A stretch of 64,000 bases of DNA from Streptomyces cirratus (GCF_014650775.1 NZ_BMVP01000002.1:620001-684000); one strand, 5' to 3'. Positions 8,869 through 17,136 are shown, numbered from the stretch's first letter. Translations and numbers: made by a program. The notes: generated by a model from the sequence alone, not told the origin.

Positions 8869-9317
8869 CTCCGTCCGTCGGGCACCGGGGCGGGGCCGGT
8901 CCCTCCGCCTCGGGCGCACCGTCCGGCCCGGGCCCTCGGGCCCCGGGCCGGCGCTCGGGGTACCCGCGCCATGGACGCCCGCTCTTCCGGACTCCGCCGG
9001 GGGTACCCCCACGCGAAGCTCGATCGGGCCGGGGAGGCCCGCCAGGGCCGAGCCGTACGAGCGGCGTGCGGGGTCCGGGGCGGAGCCCCGGGGAACGGAG
9101 GAAGGGCGGGTAGGGGAACCGCCCCGCGCAGCGGCCCGCCCGTAGCCACCCCGCAGCCGGGCATCCCGCCCCGCGCAGCGGCCCGCCCCCCCCCGCGCAG
9201 CGGCTCACGCGCGGCCCCGGCAGCCGGGCCCCCGCGCCCGGTTCGGCACGTCAAGGCCCGGCCAGGGCGGGGGTACCCTTGAGTGTCCCCGTACGTCCCG
9301 AACCCTGGAGCATGGCT
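8869..9317. other. Repeat-rich non-coding stretch with palindromes
   Basis: No gene is supported here. It holds a CCGGGGC-GGA-GCCCCGG hairpin (9075-9091), a type of GC palindrome common between Streptomyces genes, and three copies of CCCCGCGCAGCGG (from 9122, 9169 and 9191). Several frames are open across it, but they are low-complexity Arg/Pro/Ala translations caused by GC content. The last bases carry the GGAG ribosome-binding site of the PHP gene. Confidence 0.7.
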
Positions 9318-10187
9318 GTGCGCATCGACCTGCACGCCCACTCCACGGCTTCCGACGGCACCGACACCCCCGCCGAGCTGGTCCGGAACGCGGCCGCCGC
9401 CGGGCTGGACGTCGTGGCGCTCACCGACCACGACACCGTCGGCGGGTACGCCGAGGCCATCGCGGCCCTCCCGCAGGGCCTCACCCTCGTCACCGGCGCC
9501 GAGCTCAGCTGCCGCCTCGACGGCATCGGGATGCACATGCTCGCCTACCTCTTCGACCCCGAAGAGCCCGAGCTGCACGCCGAGCGGGAGCTGGTCCGCG
9601 ACGACCGGACCCCCCGCGCGCAGGCCATGATCGGCAAGCTCCAGGCGCTCGGCGTGGACATCACCTGGGAGCAGGTCGCCCGGATCGCCGGTGCGGGATC
9701 CGTGGGCCGGCCGCACATCGCCACCGCCCTCGTCGAACTCGGCGTCGTGCCCACCGTCTCCGACGCGTTCACGCCCGACTGGCTCGCCGACGGCGGCCGC
9801 GCCTACGCCGAGAAGCACGAGCTCGACCCCTTCGACGCGATACGTCTGGTCAAGGCGGCCGGCGGGGTCACCGTCTTCGCCCACCCCGCCGCCTTCAAGC
9901 GCGGCGTGTGCGTGCCCGAGAGCGCCATCGCCGAACTGGCGGCGGCCGGACTGGACGGCATCGAGGTCGACCACATGGACCACGACGCCGCGACGCGCGC
10001 CCGGCTGCGGGGCCTCGCGGACGAACTGGGCCTGCTGACGACCGGGTCCAGCGACTACCACGGCAGCCGCAAGACCTGCCGTCTCGGGGAGTACACGACC
10101 GACCCCGAGATCTACGGCGAGATCACGCGCCGCGCCACCGGGGCCTTCCCCGTCCCCGGCGCCGGTGGACGGCGCCACGAGGGCTGA
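9318..10187 (+). CDS. PHP-domain metal-dependent phosphoesterase
   Basis: A 289-residue PHP-family hydrolase related to the YciV/RNase AM group, which acts on nucleotide or RNA 5' phosphates with a trinuclear metal centre. Visible metal-binding motifs in order: DLHAHS at the N terminus, LTDHDT, VTGAELSC, GRPH, FAHP, HMDHD and SSDYHG. The GTG at 9318 is preferred to the ATG at 9312 because GGAG (9307-9310) is then 7 nt away rather than 1 nt, and the N terminus then reads MRIDLHAHS as in relatives. It is followed by the MarC-family gene 57 nt downstream. Confidence 0.9.
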   Translation: MRIDLHAHSTASDGTDTPAELVRNAAAAGLDVVALTDHDTVGGYAEAIAALPQGLTLVTGAELSCRLDGIGMHMLAYLFDPEEPELHAERELVRDDRTPRAQAMIGKLQALGVDITWEQVARIAGAGSVGRPHIATALVELGVVPTVSDAFTPDWLADGGRAYAEKHELDPFDAIRLVKAAGGVTVFAHPAAFKRGVCVPESAIAELAAAGLDGIEVDHMDHDAATRARLRGLADELGLLTTGSSDYHGSRKTCRLGEYTTDPEIYGEITRRATGAFPVPGAGGRRHEG

Positions 10188-10244
10188 GCCCTCGTCCGTC
10201 CCCGCTCCTTTTTGCTACACCCCTCTCTCCTGCAAGGCATCACT

Positions 10245-10847
10245 GTGTTTGATTTCGCCGTCTTCGGATCCCTATTTCTCACGCTTTTTGTGATTATGGA
10301 CCCCCCGGGGATCACGCCGATCTTCCTCGCCCTGACCTCCGGCCGCGCCTCCAAGGTCCAGCGCCGCATGGCCTGGCAGGCCGTCTGCGTGGCCTTCGGT
10401 GTCATCGCCGTCTTCGGCATCTGCGGTCAGCAGATCCTCGACTACCTGCACGTCTCCGTGCCGGCGCTGATGATCGCGGGCGGCCTGCTCCTCCTGCTGA
10501 TCGCGCTGGACCTGCTCACCGGCAAGACGGACGAGCCCAAGCAGACCAAGGACGTGAACGTCGCCCTCGTGCCGCTGGGCATGCCGCTGCTGGCGGGCCC
10601 GGGTGCGATCGTGTCCGTCATCCTGGCCGTGCAGAAGGCCGACGGCTTCGGCGGCCAGCTCTCGGTGTGGTCGGCGATCATCGCCATGCACGTCGTGTTG
10701 TGGATCACCATGCGCTACTCGCTGGTGATCATCCGGGTGATCAAGGACGGCGGCGTGGTCCTGGTGACGCGCCTCGCCGGCATGATGCTGTCGGCGATCG
10801 CCGTCCAGCAGATCATCAACGGTGTGCTCCAGGTCGTGCACGCCTGA
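10245..10847 (+). CDS. MarC-family integral membrane protein
   Basis: A 200-residue protein with about six membrane helices, the length and hydrophobic pattern of the MarC/SNARE-like group. The motif MDPPGITPIF near the N terminus and PLGMPLLAGPGAI in the middle are characteristic. Substrate and function are not established; the early link to multiple antibiotic resistance was later withdrawn for E. coli MarC. The GTG at 10245 is chosen because AAGG lies 7 nt upstream and the length then matches the family. It is convergent with the 50-residue gene across a strong hairpin. Confidence 0.88.
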   Translation: MFDFAVFGSLFLTLFVIMDPPGITPIFLALTSGRASKVQRRMAWQAVCVAFGVIAVFGICGQQILDYLHVSVPALMIAGGLLLLLIALDLLTGKTDEPKQTKDVNVALVPLGMPLLAGPGAIVSVILAVQKADGFGGQLSVWSAIIAMHVVLWITMRYSLVIIRVIKDGGVVLVTRLAGMMLSAIAVQQIINGVLQVVHA

Positions 10848-10874
10848 GATGCCGGCGCCCGCCGCCGCACATGC

Positions 10875-10907
10875 GAATGCCCCGCACCGGTCCGGTGCGG
10901 GGCATTC
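10875..10907. terminator. Bidirectional hairpin, 16-bp stem
   Basis: Perfect inverted repeat 10875-10890 with 10892-10907 (GAATGCCCCGCACCGG and its complement) between convergent genes. Confidence 0.8.
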
Positions 10908-10947
10908 CGTCGTCCATCGCGTAACAGCGGGCAATCGGGTGAGCGGG

Positions 10948-11100
10948 TCAGTTGGACGCGGTCTCGGCCGGTCGGATCAGAATGCGCTGGCCCACAGAGG
11001 CGGCGTGCTGCACGATCCGGTTGACGGAGGCCGCGTCCACGACGGTGCTGTCCACGGCGCTTCCGTTGACATCGTCCAGGCGCAGAATCTCGAAGCGCAC
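10948..11100 (-). CDS. Conserved 50-residue protein of unknown function
   Basis: A short open frame starting at GTG (11098-11100) with GGGAGAAG upstream on the coding strand. The product begins MRFEILRLDDV and ends IRPAETASN. Strong codon bias, a good ribosome-binding site, a dedicated AT-rich upstream region and a terminator downstream support a real gene. I recall near-identical short proteins in other Streptomyces, always uncharacterised. The acidic/hydrophobic alternation suggests a small beta-alpha fold, with no membrane segment. Confidence 0.75.
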   Translation of the reverse strand: MRFEILRLDDVNGSAVDSTVVDAASVNRIVQHAASVGQRILIRPAETASN

Positions 11101-11184
11101 GGGCTTCTCCCTTCGTCAGTGTTTCACTTGCACTGGCATAACGAAGTGTAAGCCGCAAACATTCCCTACGCTAAGGAAATTTTT
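11101..11184 (-). promoter_or_regulatory. AT-rich promoter/operator region of the 50-residue gene
   Basis: This 84-bp gap is strikingly AT-rich compared with its surroundings (AAATTTTTTC near 11178-11186). It contains an imperfect inverted repeat, CTTGCACT (about 11127-11134) facing AGTGTAAG (about 11145-11152), that could be an operator. I cannot place -10 and -35 boxes with confidence. The T/A-rich end next to 11185 may also help terminate the upstream hydrolase gene. Confidence 0.45.
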
Positions 11185-12063
11185 TCACTCGCTAACGAAC
11201 CTAGGCGCCGCCACCGTGCCCGCGCCCCAGAAGGCGGCCAACGCACCAGCTGTGACCTGCGGGTTCTCGGCATTCGGGGAGTGTTCGGCGTCATCGACCA
11301 CGACTCGCGCCGCACTCAAGCGCCGTGCCATCTCGTCCATCAGCGGTACCGGCCAGGCATAGTCCACCACCCCGGACAGGACCAGCTTGCGCAGCGGCAC
11401 CTCCGCCAGCTCCGCCACCCGGTCGGGCTCGGAGATCAGCACCCGCCCCGTGCCGATCAGCTGCTCCGGCACCGTCGCCAGCCACCGCTCGCGCAGGAAG
11501 CCCGCCAGCGCGGGGGAGTCGGGCACCGCGTTCGGCGGGTCCTGGGCGCGCATCGCCTCCCACACCGCCGGCATGTCGTCCCGCAGCGTCTCCAGCGCCG
11601 CGATCAGCAGCTTCGTACGGGCCTGCTGATGCTCCGAGATCGCGGCCGGGCCGCTGCTCATCAAGGTGAGGGAAGCGAAGGGCGCGGCGTCGCGCAGCAC
11701 GGCCGCGCGGGAGATCAGGCCGCCCAGGGAATGGCCGACGAGGTGCACCGGCCCGGCGTCCAGCGCCTCGGCCTGCGCGAGCAGGTCCCGGGCCAGCTCC
11801 TCGCAGCCGTACGCGGACTCGTCGCGCGGGCCGGGGCTCTCGTACTGGCCCCGCCCGTCGACCGCGACCACCCGGTATCCGGCGGAGGCCAGCGGCTCCA
11901 GCAGGCCGATGAAGTCCTCTTTGCTGCCGGTGAAGCCGGGGACCAGCAGGGCCGTGCCGTGCAGCGGCTCACCCGCCTCGTGCACGGCGAACTCCCCGCG
12001 CGCGGTCCCGAGACGGTACGCGCGGGCGACGGACGGCAGGGTCAGGCGGGGCGGCTTGCTCAT
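11185..12063 (-). CDS. Alpha/beta hydrolase
   Basis: A 292-residue alpha/beta-hydrolase-fold enzyme, cytoplasmic, substrate unknown. The nucleophile elbow GHSLGG gives Ser112; an oxyanion-type VPGFTGSKED lies at about 41-50; the late acid is in the SGVVDYAWP region and the catalytic His in DDAEHSPN. There is no Shine-Dalgarno site; TAACCT on the coding strand ends 7 nt before the ATG, consistent with a leaderless mRNA. It is separated from the upstream DEAD-box gene by a strong terminator. Confidence 0.9.
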   Translation of the reverse strand: MSKPPRLTLPSVARAYRLGTARGEFAVHEAGEPLHGTALLVPGFTGSKEDFIGLLEPLASAGYRVVAVDGRGQYESPGPRDESAYGCEELARDLLAQAEALDAGPVHLVGHSLGGLISRAAVLRDAAPFASLTLMSSGPAAISEHQQARTKLLIAALETLRDDMPAVWEAMRAQDPPNAVPDSPALAGFLRERWLATVPEQLIGTGRVLISEPDRVAELAEVPLRKLVLSGVVDYAWPVPLMDEMARRLSAARVVVDDAEHSPNAENPQVTAGALAAFWGAGTVAAPRFVSE

Positions 12064-12111
12064 GGGCCCGAGGTTACCGGCCCGTAGCGGGCGGTACACC
12101 CCCTGGCACGC

Positions 12112-12152
12112 GGACGGCCCCGGCCCCTCCGAAGAGGGGGCCGGGGCCGTCC
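12112..12152 (-). terminator. Hairpin terminator downstream of the DEAD-box helicase gene
   Basis: Long GC-rich inverted repeat (12112-12129 with 12134-12152, one bulged G) just after the helicase stop codon and before the hydrolase gene on the same strand. Confidence 0.7.
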
Positions 12153-12164
12153 GGGCGGGCGGGG

Positions 12165-14306
12165 TTACGCCTCCGGCGTCGGCTCGACGGCCTTGCGGGT
12201 CCGCGTGCGCTTCGGCTTGGCGGGAGCCTCCTCCGCGGCGGCGGGCGCCTCCACGGCCGGGGCGGCGGCCTTGCGGGTGCGGGTGCGCTTCGGCTTGGCG
12301 GCTTCCTCGGCGACGGGCGCAGCCTCGGCGGCCACCGGGGCGGCCTCCGCGACCTTGCGGGTCCGCGTGCGCTTCGGCTTCGCCGGGGCCTCCTCGGCCA
12401 CCGGGGCGGCCTCGGTCACCACCGGGGCGGCTTCCGCGACCTTGCGGGTCCGCGTGCGCTTCGGCTTGGCCGGAGCCTCCTCGGCGACCGCGGCCGGGGC
12501 GGTGACCACGGCGGCTTCGGCGACGGCCTCGGCCACAGGAGCCACGGCCTTGCGGGTCCGGGTGCGGCGGGCCGGGGCGGGCTCCACCGGCGGGGCCATC
12601 TGGAAGTCGGGCTCCGAGGCGGACGGCGCCACGGCCCGGCGGACCGGGCGGCGCGCGGGCCGGACGGGCTCGACGGCCGGGGCCATCTGGAAGTCCGGCT
12701 CCGGGGCGGCGGCCGGCGCCTCGGCGACCGGAGTCACCGCGGCGGCATGGGCCGAAGGCGCGGACGCGCGGGTCCGGCGCCGACGCGGCCTGCGCGTCTC
12801 GTCGCCGACCGGGGCCAGGGCGGCGGGGGCCGCAGCGGCCGGCGCCTCGGCAGCCGGTGCCTCGGCGACGGGGGTCACCGCGGCGGCCGCGGCCACCGTC
12901 TCGGCACCCGTCTCGGCGCCACCGCGCGTACGGCGGCGCTGACGCGGGGTCCGCGTGCGGGCCGGACGCTCCTCGGCCGGCGCGGCCGCGGCCGGGCCGC
13001 GACCGCCACGGCCACCGCGGCCGCCGGTCTCGCCCAGGTCCTCCAGCTGCTCGGCCTTGAGGCCTTCCCGGGTGCGCTCGGCACGCGGCAGGACGCCCTT
13101 GGTCCCGGCGGGGATGTTCAGCTCCTCGAACAGGTGCGGCGACGTGGAGTACGTCTCGACCGGCTCGTGGAAGTCCAGCTCCAGCGCCTTGTTGATCAGC
13201 TGCCAGCGCGGGATGTCGTCCCAGTCGACCAGGGTGACGGCGATGCCCTTGTTGCCCGCGCGGCCGGTACGGCCCACGCGGTGCAGGAAGGTCTTCTCGT
13301 CCTCGGGCGCCTGGTAGTTGATGACGTGGGTCACACCCTCGACGTCGATGCCGCGCGCGGCCACGTCGGTGCACACCAGGACGTCGACCTTGCCGTTGCG
13401 GAACGCCCGCAGCGCCTGCTCGCGCGCGCCCTGGCCCAGGTCGCCGTGGACGGCGCCGGAGGCGAAGCCGCGCTTCTCCAGCTGCTCGGCGATGTCGGCC
13501 GCCGTGCGCTTCGTACGGCAGAAGATCATGGCCAGGCCACGACCTTCGGCCTGGAGGATGCGGGAGACGAGCTCCGGCTTGTCCATGTTGTGCGCACGGA
13601 AGACGTGCTGCTTGATGTTGGCGACCGTCACGCCCTCGCCCTCGGGAGAGGTGGCGCGGATGTGCGTCGGCTGCGACATGTACCGGCGGGCCAGGCCGAT
13701 GACCGCGCCCGGCATGGTCGCCGAGAACAGCATGGTCTGGCGCTTCGGCGGCAGGTAGTTGATGATCTTCTCGACATCGGGCAGGAAGCCCAGGTCGAGC
13801 ATCTCGTCGGCCTCGTCCAGGACGAGGGCCTTGACGTGGGACAGGTCCAGCTTGCGCTGGCCGGCCAGGTCGAGGAGACGGCCCGGGGTGCCGACGATGA
13901 TGTCGACGCCCTTCTTGAGGGCCTCGACCTGCGGCTCGTACGCGCGGCCGCCGTATATGGCGAGGACGCGGACGTTGCGGACCTTGCCCGCGGTCAGCAG
14001 GTCGTTGGTCACCTGGGTGCAGAGCTCGCGGGTGGGAACCACCACGAGCGCCTGCGGGGCGTCGGTCAGCTGGTCGGGCCGGGCCCGGCCGGCCTCGACG
14101 TCGGCGGGGACGGTGACGCGCTCCAGCAGCGGAAGGCCGAAACCGAGCGTCTTGCCGGTTCCGGTCTTGGCCTGGCCGATGACGTCCGAGCCGGAAAGGG
14201 CTACGGGGAGGGTCATCTCCTGGATCGGGAAGGGGGTCACGATGCCGACGGCTTCAAGGGCTTCGGCGGTCTCGGGGAGGATCCCGAGTTCACGGAACGT
14301 AGTCAG
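12165..14306 (-). CDS. DEAD-box ATP-dependent RNA helicase with basic repeat tail; probable CTG start
   Basis: A 713-residue RNA helicase. Motifs in order: Q motif PFPIQ, Walker A AKTGTGKT, PTRELCTQ, TPGRLLDL, DEAD, SAT, and ARGIDVEGV / HRVGRTGRAGN of the second RecA domain. The last 300 residues are low complexity: Arg/Gly stretches, two DFQMAP segments, and four KPKRTRTRK repeats in Ala/Glu-rich spacers. No ATG, GTG or TTG lies between the preceding in-frame stop and the GTG at 14240. That GTG would remove the conserved upstream Phe of the Q-motif region (TTFRELGIL). A CTG at 14304-14306 with AGAAGAGG 7 nt upstream restores it. Confidence 0.88.
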   Translation of the reverse strand: MTTFRELGILPETAEALEAVGIVTPFPIQEMTLPVALSGSDVIGQAKTGTGKTLGFGLPLLERVTVPADVEAGRARPDQLTDAPQALVVVPTRELCTQVTNDLLTAGKVRNVRVLAIYGGRAYEPQVEALKKGVDIIVGTPGRLLDLAGQRKLDLSHVKALVLDEADEMLDLGFLPDVEKIINYLPPKRQTMLFSATMPGAVIGLARRYMSQPTHIRATSPEGEGVTVANIKQHVFRAHNMDKPELVSRILQAEGRGLAMIFCRTKRTAADIAEQLEKRGFASGAVHGDLGQGAREQALRAFRNGKVDVLVCTDVAARGIDVEGVTHVINYQAPEDEKTFLHRVGRTGRAGNKGIAVTLVDWDDIPRWQLINKALELDFHEPVETYSTSPHLFEELNIPAGTKGVLPRAERTREGLKAEQLEDLGETGGRGGRGGRGPAAAAPAEERPARTRTPRQRRRTRGGAETGAETVAAAAAVTPVAEAPAAEAPAAAAPAALAPVGDETRRPRRRRTRASAPSAHAAAVTPVAEAPAAAPEPDFQMAPAVEPVRPARRPVRRAVAPSASEPDFQMAPPVEPAPARRTRTRKAVAPVAEAVAEAAVVTAPAAVAEEAPAKPKRTRTRKVAEAAPVVTEAAPVAEEAPAKPKRTRTRKVAEAAPVAAEAAPVAEEAAKPKRTRTRKAAAPAVEAPAAAEEAPAKPKRTRTRKAVEPTPEA
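12192..12467 (-). repeat. Degenerate tandem repeats coding KPKRTRTRK motifs
   Basis: Four near-identical 27-bp blocks starting at 12192, 12270, 12354 and 12441 encode KPKRTRTRK on the minus strand, with a related RRTRTRK block near 12549. Spacers of about 50-60 bp encode Ala/Glu/Pro-rich sequence. They form the basic tail of the helicase. Confidence 0.85.
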
Positions 14307-14695
14307 GGTGCTGCCTCTTCTGTGAGACGCGGCGCGAGGCGGCGAGGGGGGTCGTACCGTGCCGGGCTTGCAGTACTACGCCCACCCACGTTCGGGCGGG
14401 CCGTACAAAGCTGCGCGGGACCACTAGCCTTCGCTCAAGCGCTTCTGCCGCTGAGGGGGCCCCTCGTGCAGGCGGTACGCATGAACGTACGCACCACACA
14501 GAGGGCGGTCGGGTGGAGCCGATCGGGCCACCGACCGGGCATCCTCATTCGGATGGCCCGCCGAGTTTCCGGCAGGCGCATTACCACTGTACCTCGGAAT
14601 CGCGCAGCTGTGTCGGGTGAATTCACCTGGTAGTCGCGTTTAGGTGGACCGAGCAGGTGGATCGCGGCGGGATTCGGCGGGCTATTGTGCGGTGC
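14307..14695. promoter_or_regulatory. 389-bp divergent promoter region
   Basis: No gene is supported. It carries the helicase ribosome-binding site at its left end and, at its right end, TATTGT (14683-14688) 7 nt before the ATG at 14696, a likely -10 for a leaderless ferritin-like mRNA. The centre has two direct GTACGC copies around ATGAAC (near 14477-14494). Long 5' leaders are common on actinobacterial DEAD-box helicase genes, but no defined RNA element was recognised. Confidence 0.4.
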
Positions 14696-15454
14696 ATGTC
14701 GACCGTAGAAAACGCATCGCCCGCCGACGACGGCACCCCCGCGGAGGCGGCCGGAATCGCCGCCCAGGACTGGGCGACCGCCTCGGCCTCACCGCAGTAC
14801 CGGGCAGCCGTCGTGGACCTGCTCGGCGCGCTCGCGTACGGAGAACTCGCGGCGTTCGAGCGCCTGGCCGAGGACGCGAAGCTCGCGCCCACGCTTTCCG
14901 ACAAGGCCGAACTCGCGAAGATGGCCTCCGCCGAGTTCCACCACTTCGAGCGGCTCCGCGACCGGCTGTCGGCGATCGACGCCGAGCCCACCGCCGCAAT
15001 GGAGCCCTTCGCCAAGGGCGTCGACGACTTCCACCGCCAGACCGCTCCTTCGGACTGGCTGGAAGGCCTGGTCAAGGCGTACGTCGGCGACTCCATCGCC
15101 AGCGACTTCTACCGCGAGGTCGCCAGCCACCTGGACACCGACACCCGCGCCCTCGTGGTCGGCGTGCTCGACGACACGGGCCACGGGGGCTTCGCCGTCG
15201 AGAAGGTGCGCGCCGCGATCGAGGCCGACCCGCGCGTCGGCGGCCGGCTCGCGCTGTGGGCCCGCCGGCTGATGGGCGAGGCCCTCTCGCAGGCCCAGCG
15301 CGTGGTCGCCGAACGCGACGCGCTGTCGACCATGCTGGTCGGCGGTGTCGACGGGATGGCCGCCGGCTTCGACCTCGCGGCGGTCGGCGAGATGTTCACC
15401 CGGATCACCAAGGCCCACACCAAGCGGATGGCGGCCCTCGGCCTCGCCGCCTGA
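14696..15454 (+). CDS. Ferritin-like fold protein (MiaE-like)
   Basis: A 252-residue all-helical protein of the ferritin-like superfamily. Carboxylate and His residues typical of a di-metal site are seen in helical spacing: AYGELAAFERL, then SAEFHHFERLRDR, then DDFHRQ, with a later YVGDSIASDFYRE helix. This resembles the actinobacterial MiaE-type family; the substrate is not known. There is no Shine-Dalgarno sequence, and TATTGT ends 7 nt before the ATG. It is divergent from the helicase gene and convergent with the small membrane gene across a hairpin. Confidence 0.85.
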   Translation: MSTVENASPADDGTPAEAAGIAAQDWATASASPQYRAAVVDLLGALAYGELAAFERLAEDAKLAPTLSDKAELAKMASAEFHHFERLRDRLSAIDAEPTAAMEPFAKGVDDFHRQTAPSDWLEGLVKAYVGDSIASDFYREVASHLDTDTRALVVGVLDDTGHGGFAVEKVRAAIEADPRVGGRLALWARRLMGEALSQAQRVVAERDALSTMLVGGVDGMAAGFDLAAVGEMFTRITKAHTKRMAALGLAA

Positions 15455-15468
15455 GCCCGCCTGACGAC

Positions 15469-15510
15469 ACGCCCGGCCCCGGAGCGGGATCCCCGCCCGG
15501 GGCCGGGCGT
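15469..15510. terminator. Bidirectional hairpin, 14-bp stem
   Basis: Perfect 14-bp inverted repeat 15469-15482 with 15497-15510 between convergent genes. Confidence 0.75.
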
Positions 15511-15534
15511 GCTCGTCCGGAGAAGTGCTAGCGG

Positions 15535-15837
15535 TCAGCCCCGCGTCGGAAGCGAAAACGGAGGCCGCCTGCGGGGCCGGCCGGAGTCGCCCGCGGGCCG
15601 CAGCAGCAACGACAGCACCACCGCGGACACCATCACGGAGCCCAGCAGCGTCGCGGCCAGGCTGTTGTGCCCGGGACCCAGCGACATGTGTGTGAGGTAC
15701 GCCCCGAACAGCGCCCCCGCCACTCCGCTGACCAGCACCATTCTGGAAGAGGGCAGCCGCTCCCCGAGCGCGCGCACAGCCGCCCCGGCAAGGGCGAGTC
15801 CCAGCAGACCGGAGCCGAACGCTTCCATCAGCAGCAT
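15535..15837 (-). CDS. Small integral membrane protein
   Basis: A 100-residue protein with three hydrophobic segments (about 5-25, 32-50 and 58-80) and a basic, Pro/Arg-rich C-terminal tail. AGGGA on the coding strand precedes the ATG at 15835-15837. No family was recognised. It sits between two hairpins, downstream of the DUF3107 gene on the same strand. Confidence 0.7.
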   Translation of the reverse strand: MLLMEAFGSGLLGLALAGAAVRALGERLPSSRMVLVSGVAGALFGAYLTHMSLGPGHNSLAATLLGSVMVSAVVLSLLLRPAGDSGRPRRRPPFSLPTRG

Positions 15838-15912
15838 GAGGTCCCTTCCCTACGTCAGCGGGCGTTTCCGGGGTGCAGCAGTGCGCTCCTACCCGAAGCG
15901 GAAGAAACGGAA

Positions 15913-15942
15913 ACGGCCCGGCGGAACCATCCGCCGGGCCGT
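15913..15942 (-). terminator. Intrinsic terminator after the DUF3107 gene
   Basis: Perfect 13-bp stem (15913-15925 with 15930-15942), 4-nt loop, followed on the minus strand by a T-rich run (TTTCCGTTTCTTCC). Confidence 0.85.
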
Positions 15943-15988
15943 CACTCTCGGTCTGCCGGGACTCAAGTCACGGCCCCGTCCGCTCGCC

Positions 15989-16216
15989 TCAGAGCGCGCC
16001 GAAGCCCACCTTGCGCCCGCTCGGCTCGCCCAGGTCGACGTACGACAGGCGGTCGGACGGCACCAGGACCTTGCGGCCCTTGGCGTCGGTCAGGCTCAGC
16101 AGCGGCACCGTGCCGGACAGCGCCGCCGTGACGATGCTCTCCAGCTCCTCGGCGCTCAGGTCGCTCTCCAGCACGATCTCCCGGGGTGCGTGCTGCACGC
16201 CGATCTTGACCTCCAC
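15989..16216 (-). CDS. DUF3107 family protein
   Basis: A 75-residue protein, MEVKIGVQHAPREIVLESD at the start and a conserved DRLSYVDLGEP near the end, matching the small actinobacterial DUF3107 family. It is soluble, acidic and of unknown function. The GTG start has GGAGGGA 7 nt upstream. It lies between the TetR gene and a T-tailed terminator, as its own short transcription unit or the end of the TetR transcript. Confidence 0.9.
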   Translation of the reverse strand: MEVKIGVQHAPREIVLESDLSAEELESIVTAALSGTVPLLSLTDAKGRKVLVPSDRLSYVDLGEPSGRKVGFGAL

Positions 16217-16361
16217 GGCTTTGTCCCTCCGACGATCCGGTTCGCGCGATCAGCCGCGCCGTACCCGGTCCACATTAGCCCGGAGAGGGGACACGATCGG
16301 CTCGCGGCGGACACGCTCGCAGCGAACAACGGCCCCGCCGCGGCAGGTCCGCGGCCCGGCC

Positions 16362-17000
16362 TCAGCCCTCGGTGCCGTGCAGCGGGAAACCGGCGATGCC
16401 GCGCCAGGCGAGCGACGTCAGCAGACCCACCGCCGTGTCCCGGGCGACCGGGCTCTCGCTCGACAGCCAGTACCGGGCCACCACCTGCGAGACGCCGCCC
16501 AGACCCACCGCCAGCAGCATCGACTCGTCCTTCGACAGGCCGGTGTCCTCCGCGATGACGTCCGAAATCGCCTCCGCGCACTGCAGCGAGACCCGGTCGA
16601 CGCGCTCGCGCACCGCCGGCTCGTTCGTCAGGTCCGATTCGAAGACCAGCCGGAACGCGCCGCCCTCGTCCTCTACGTACGCGAAGTAGGCGTCCATGGT
16701 CGCCTCGACGCGCTGCTTGTTGTCGGTCGTCGACTCCAGCGCCGTGCGCACCGCCAGCAGCAGCGCCTCGCAGTGCTGGTCCAGCAGCGCAAGGTAGAGG
16801 TCGAGCTTGCCGGGGAAGTGCTGGTAGAGCACCGGCTTGCTGACACCCGCGCGCTCGGCGATGTCGTCCATCGCCGCCGCGTGGTACCCCTGCGCGACGA
16901 AAACCTCCTGGGCCGCGCCCAGGAGCTGGTTGCGTCGGGCGCGGCGCGGCAGTCGCGTGCCCCGGGGACGCGCTGCGTCCGTCTGCTCGATGGCTGTCAC
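16362..17000 (-). CDS. TetR/AcrR-family transcriptional regulator
   Basis: A 212-residue repressor-type protein. The N-terminal helix-turn-helix is clear: RRNQLLGAAQEVFVAQGYHAAAMDDIAERAGVSKPVLYQHFPGK in family terms, here described by its key residues at about 25-65. The C-terminal ligand-binding half is helical and acidic. The GTG at 17000 has GGGAGG 4 nt upstream and is preferred over a start 9 codons earlier. The ligand and targets are unknown; DUF3107 is the next gene downstream. Confidence 0.92.
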   Translation of the reverse strand: MTAIEQTDAARPRGTRLPRRARRNQLLGAAQEVFVAQGYHAAAMDDIAERAGVSKPVLYQHFPGKLDLYLALLDQHCEALLLAVRTALESTTDNKQRVEATMDAYFAYVEDEGGAFRLVFESDLTNEPAVRERVDRVSLQCAEAISDVIAEDTGLSKDESMLLAVGLGGVSQVVARYWLSSESPVARDTAVGLLTSLAWRGIAGFPLHGTEG

Positions 17001-17136
17001 GCCGCCTCCCACTTTCTCTAAGAACACACTGCGCTCTGCGCCGCGCCGCCATCGTACTTTTCGGTAACCGAATCTGGTGGGTTCAGGCCGAGTTTTCTCG
17101 CTGTACGGACCACTGCCGACCGGCCGGACACGCTGG

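Noticed and set aside
8712..9145. Continuation of a plus-strand frame through the repeat region as a coding gene
   Set aside because: The protein would be Arg/Pro/Ala repeats derived from the 74-bp duplication, with no start signal and no codon bias.
12192..12560. CRISPR-like array suggested by regularly spaced 27-bp repeats
   Set aside because: The repeats are in frame and encode KPKRTRTRK motifs of the helicase tail; the spacers are similar to each other.
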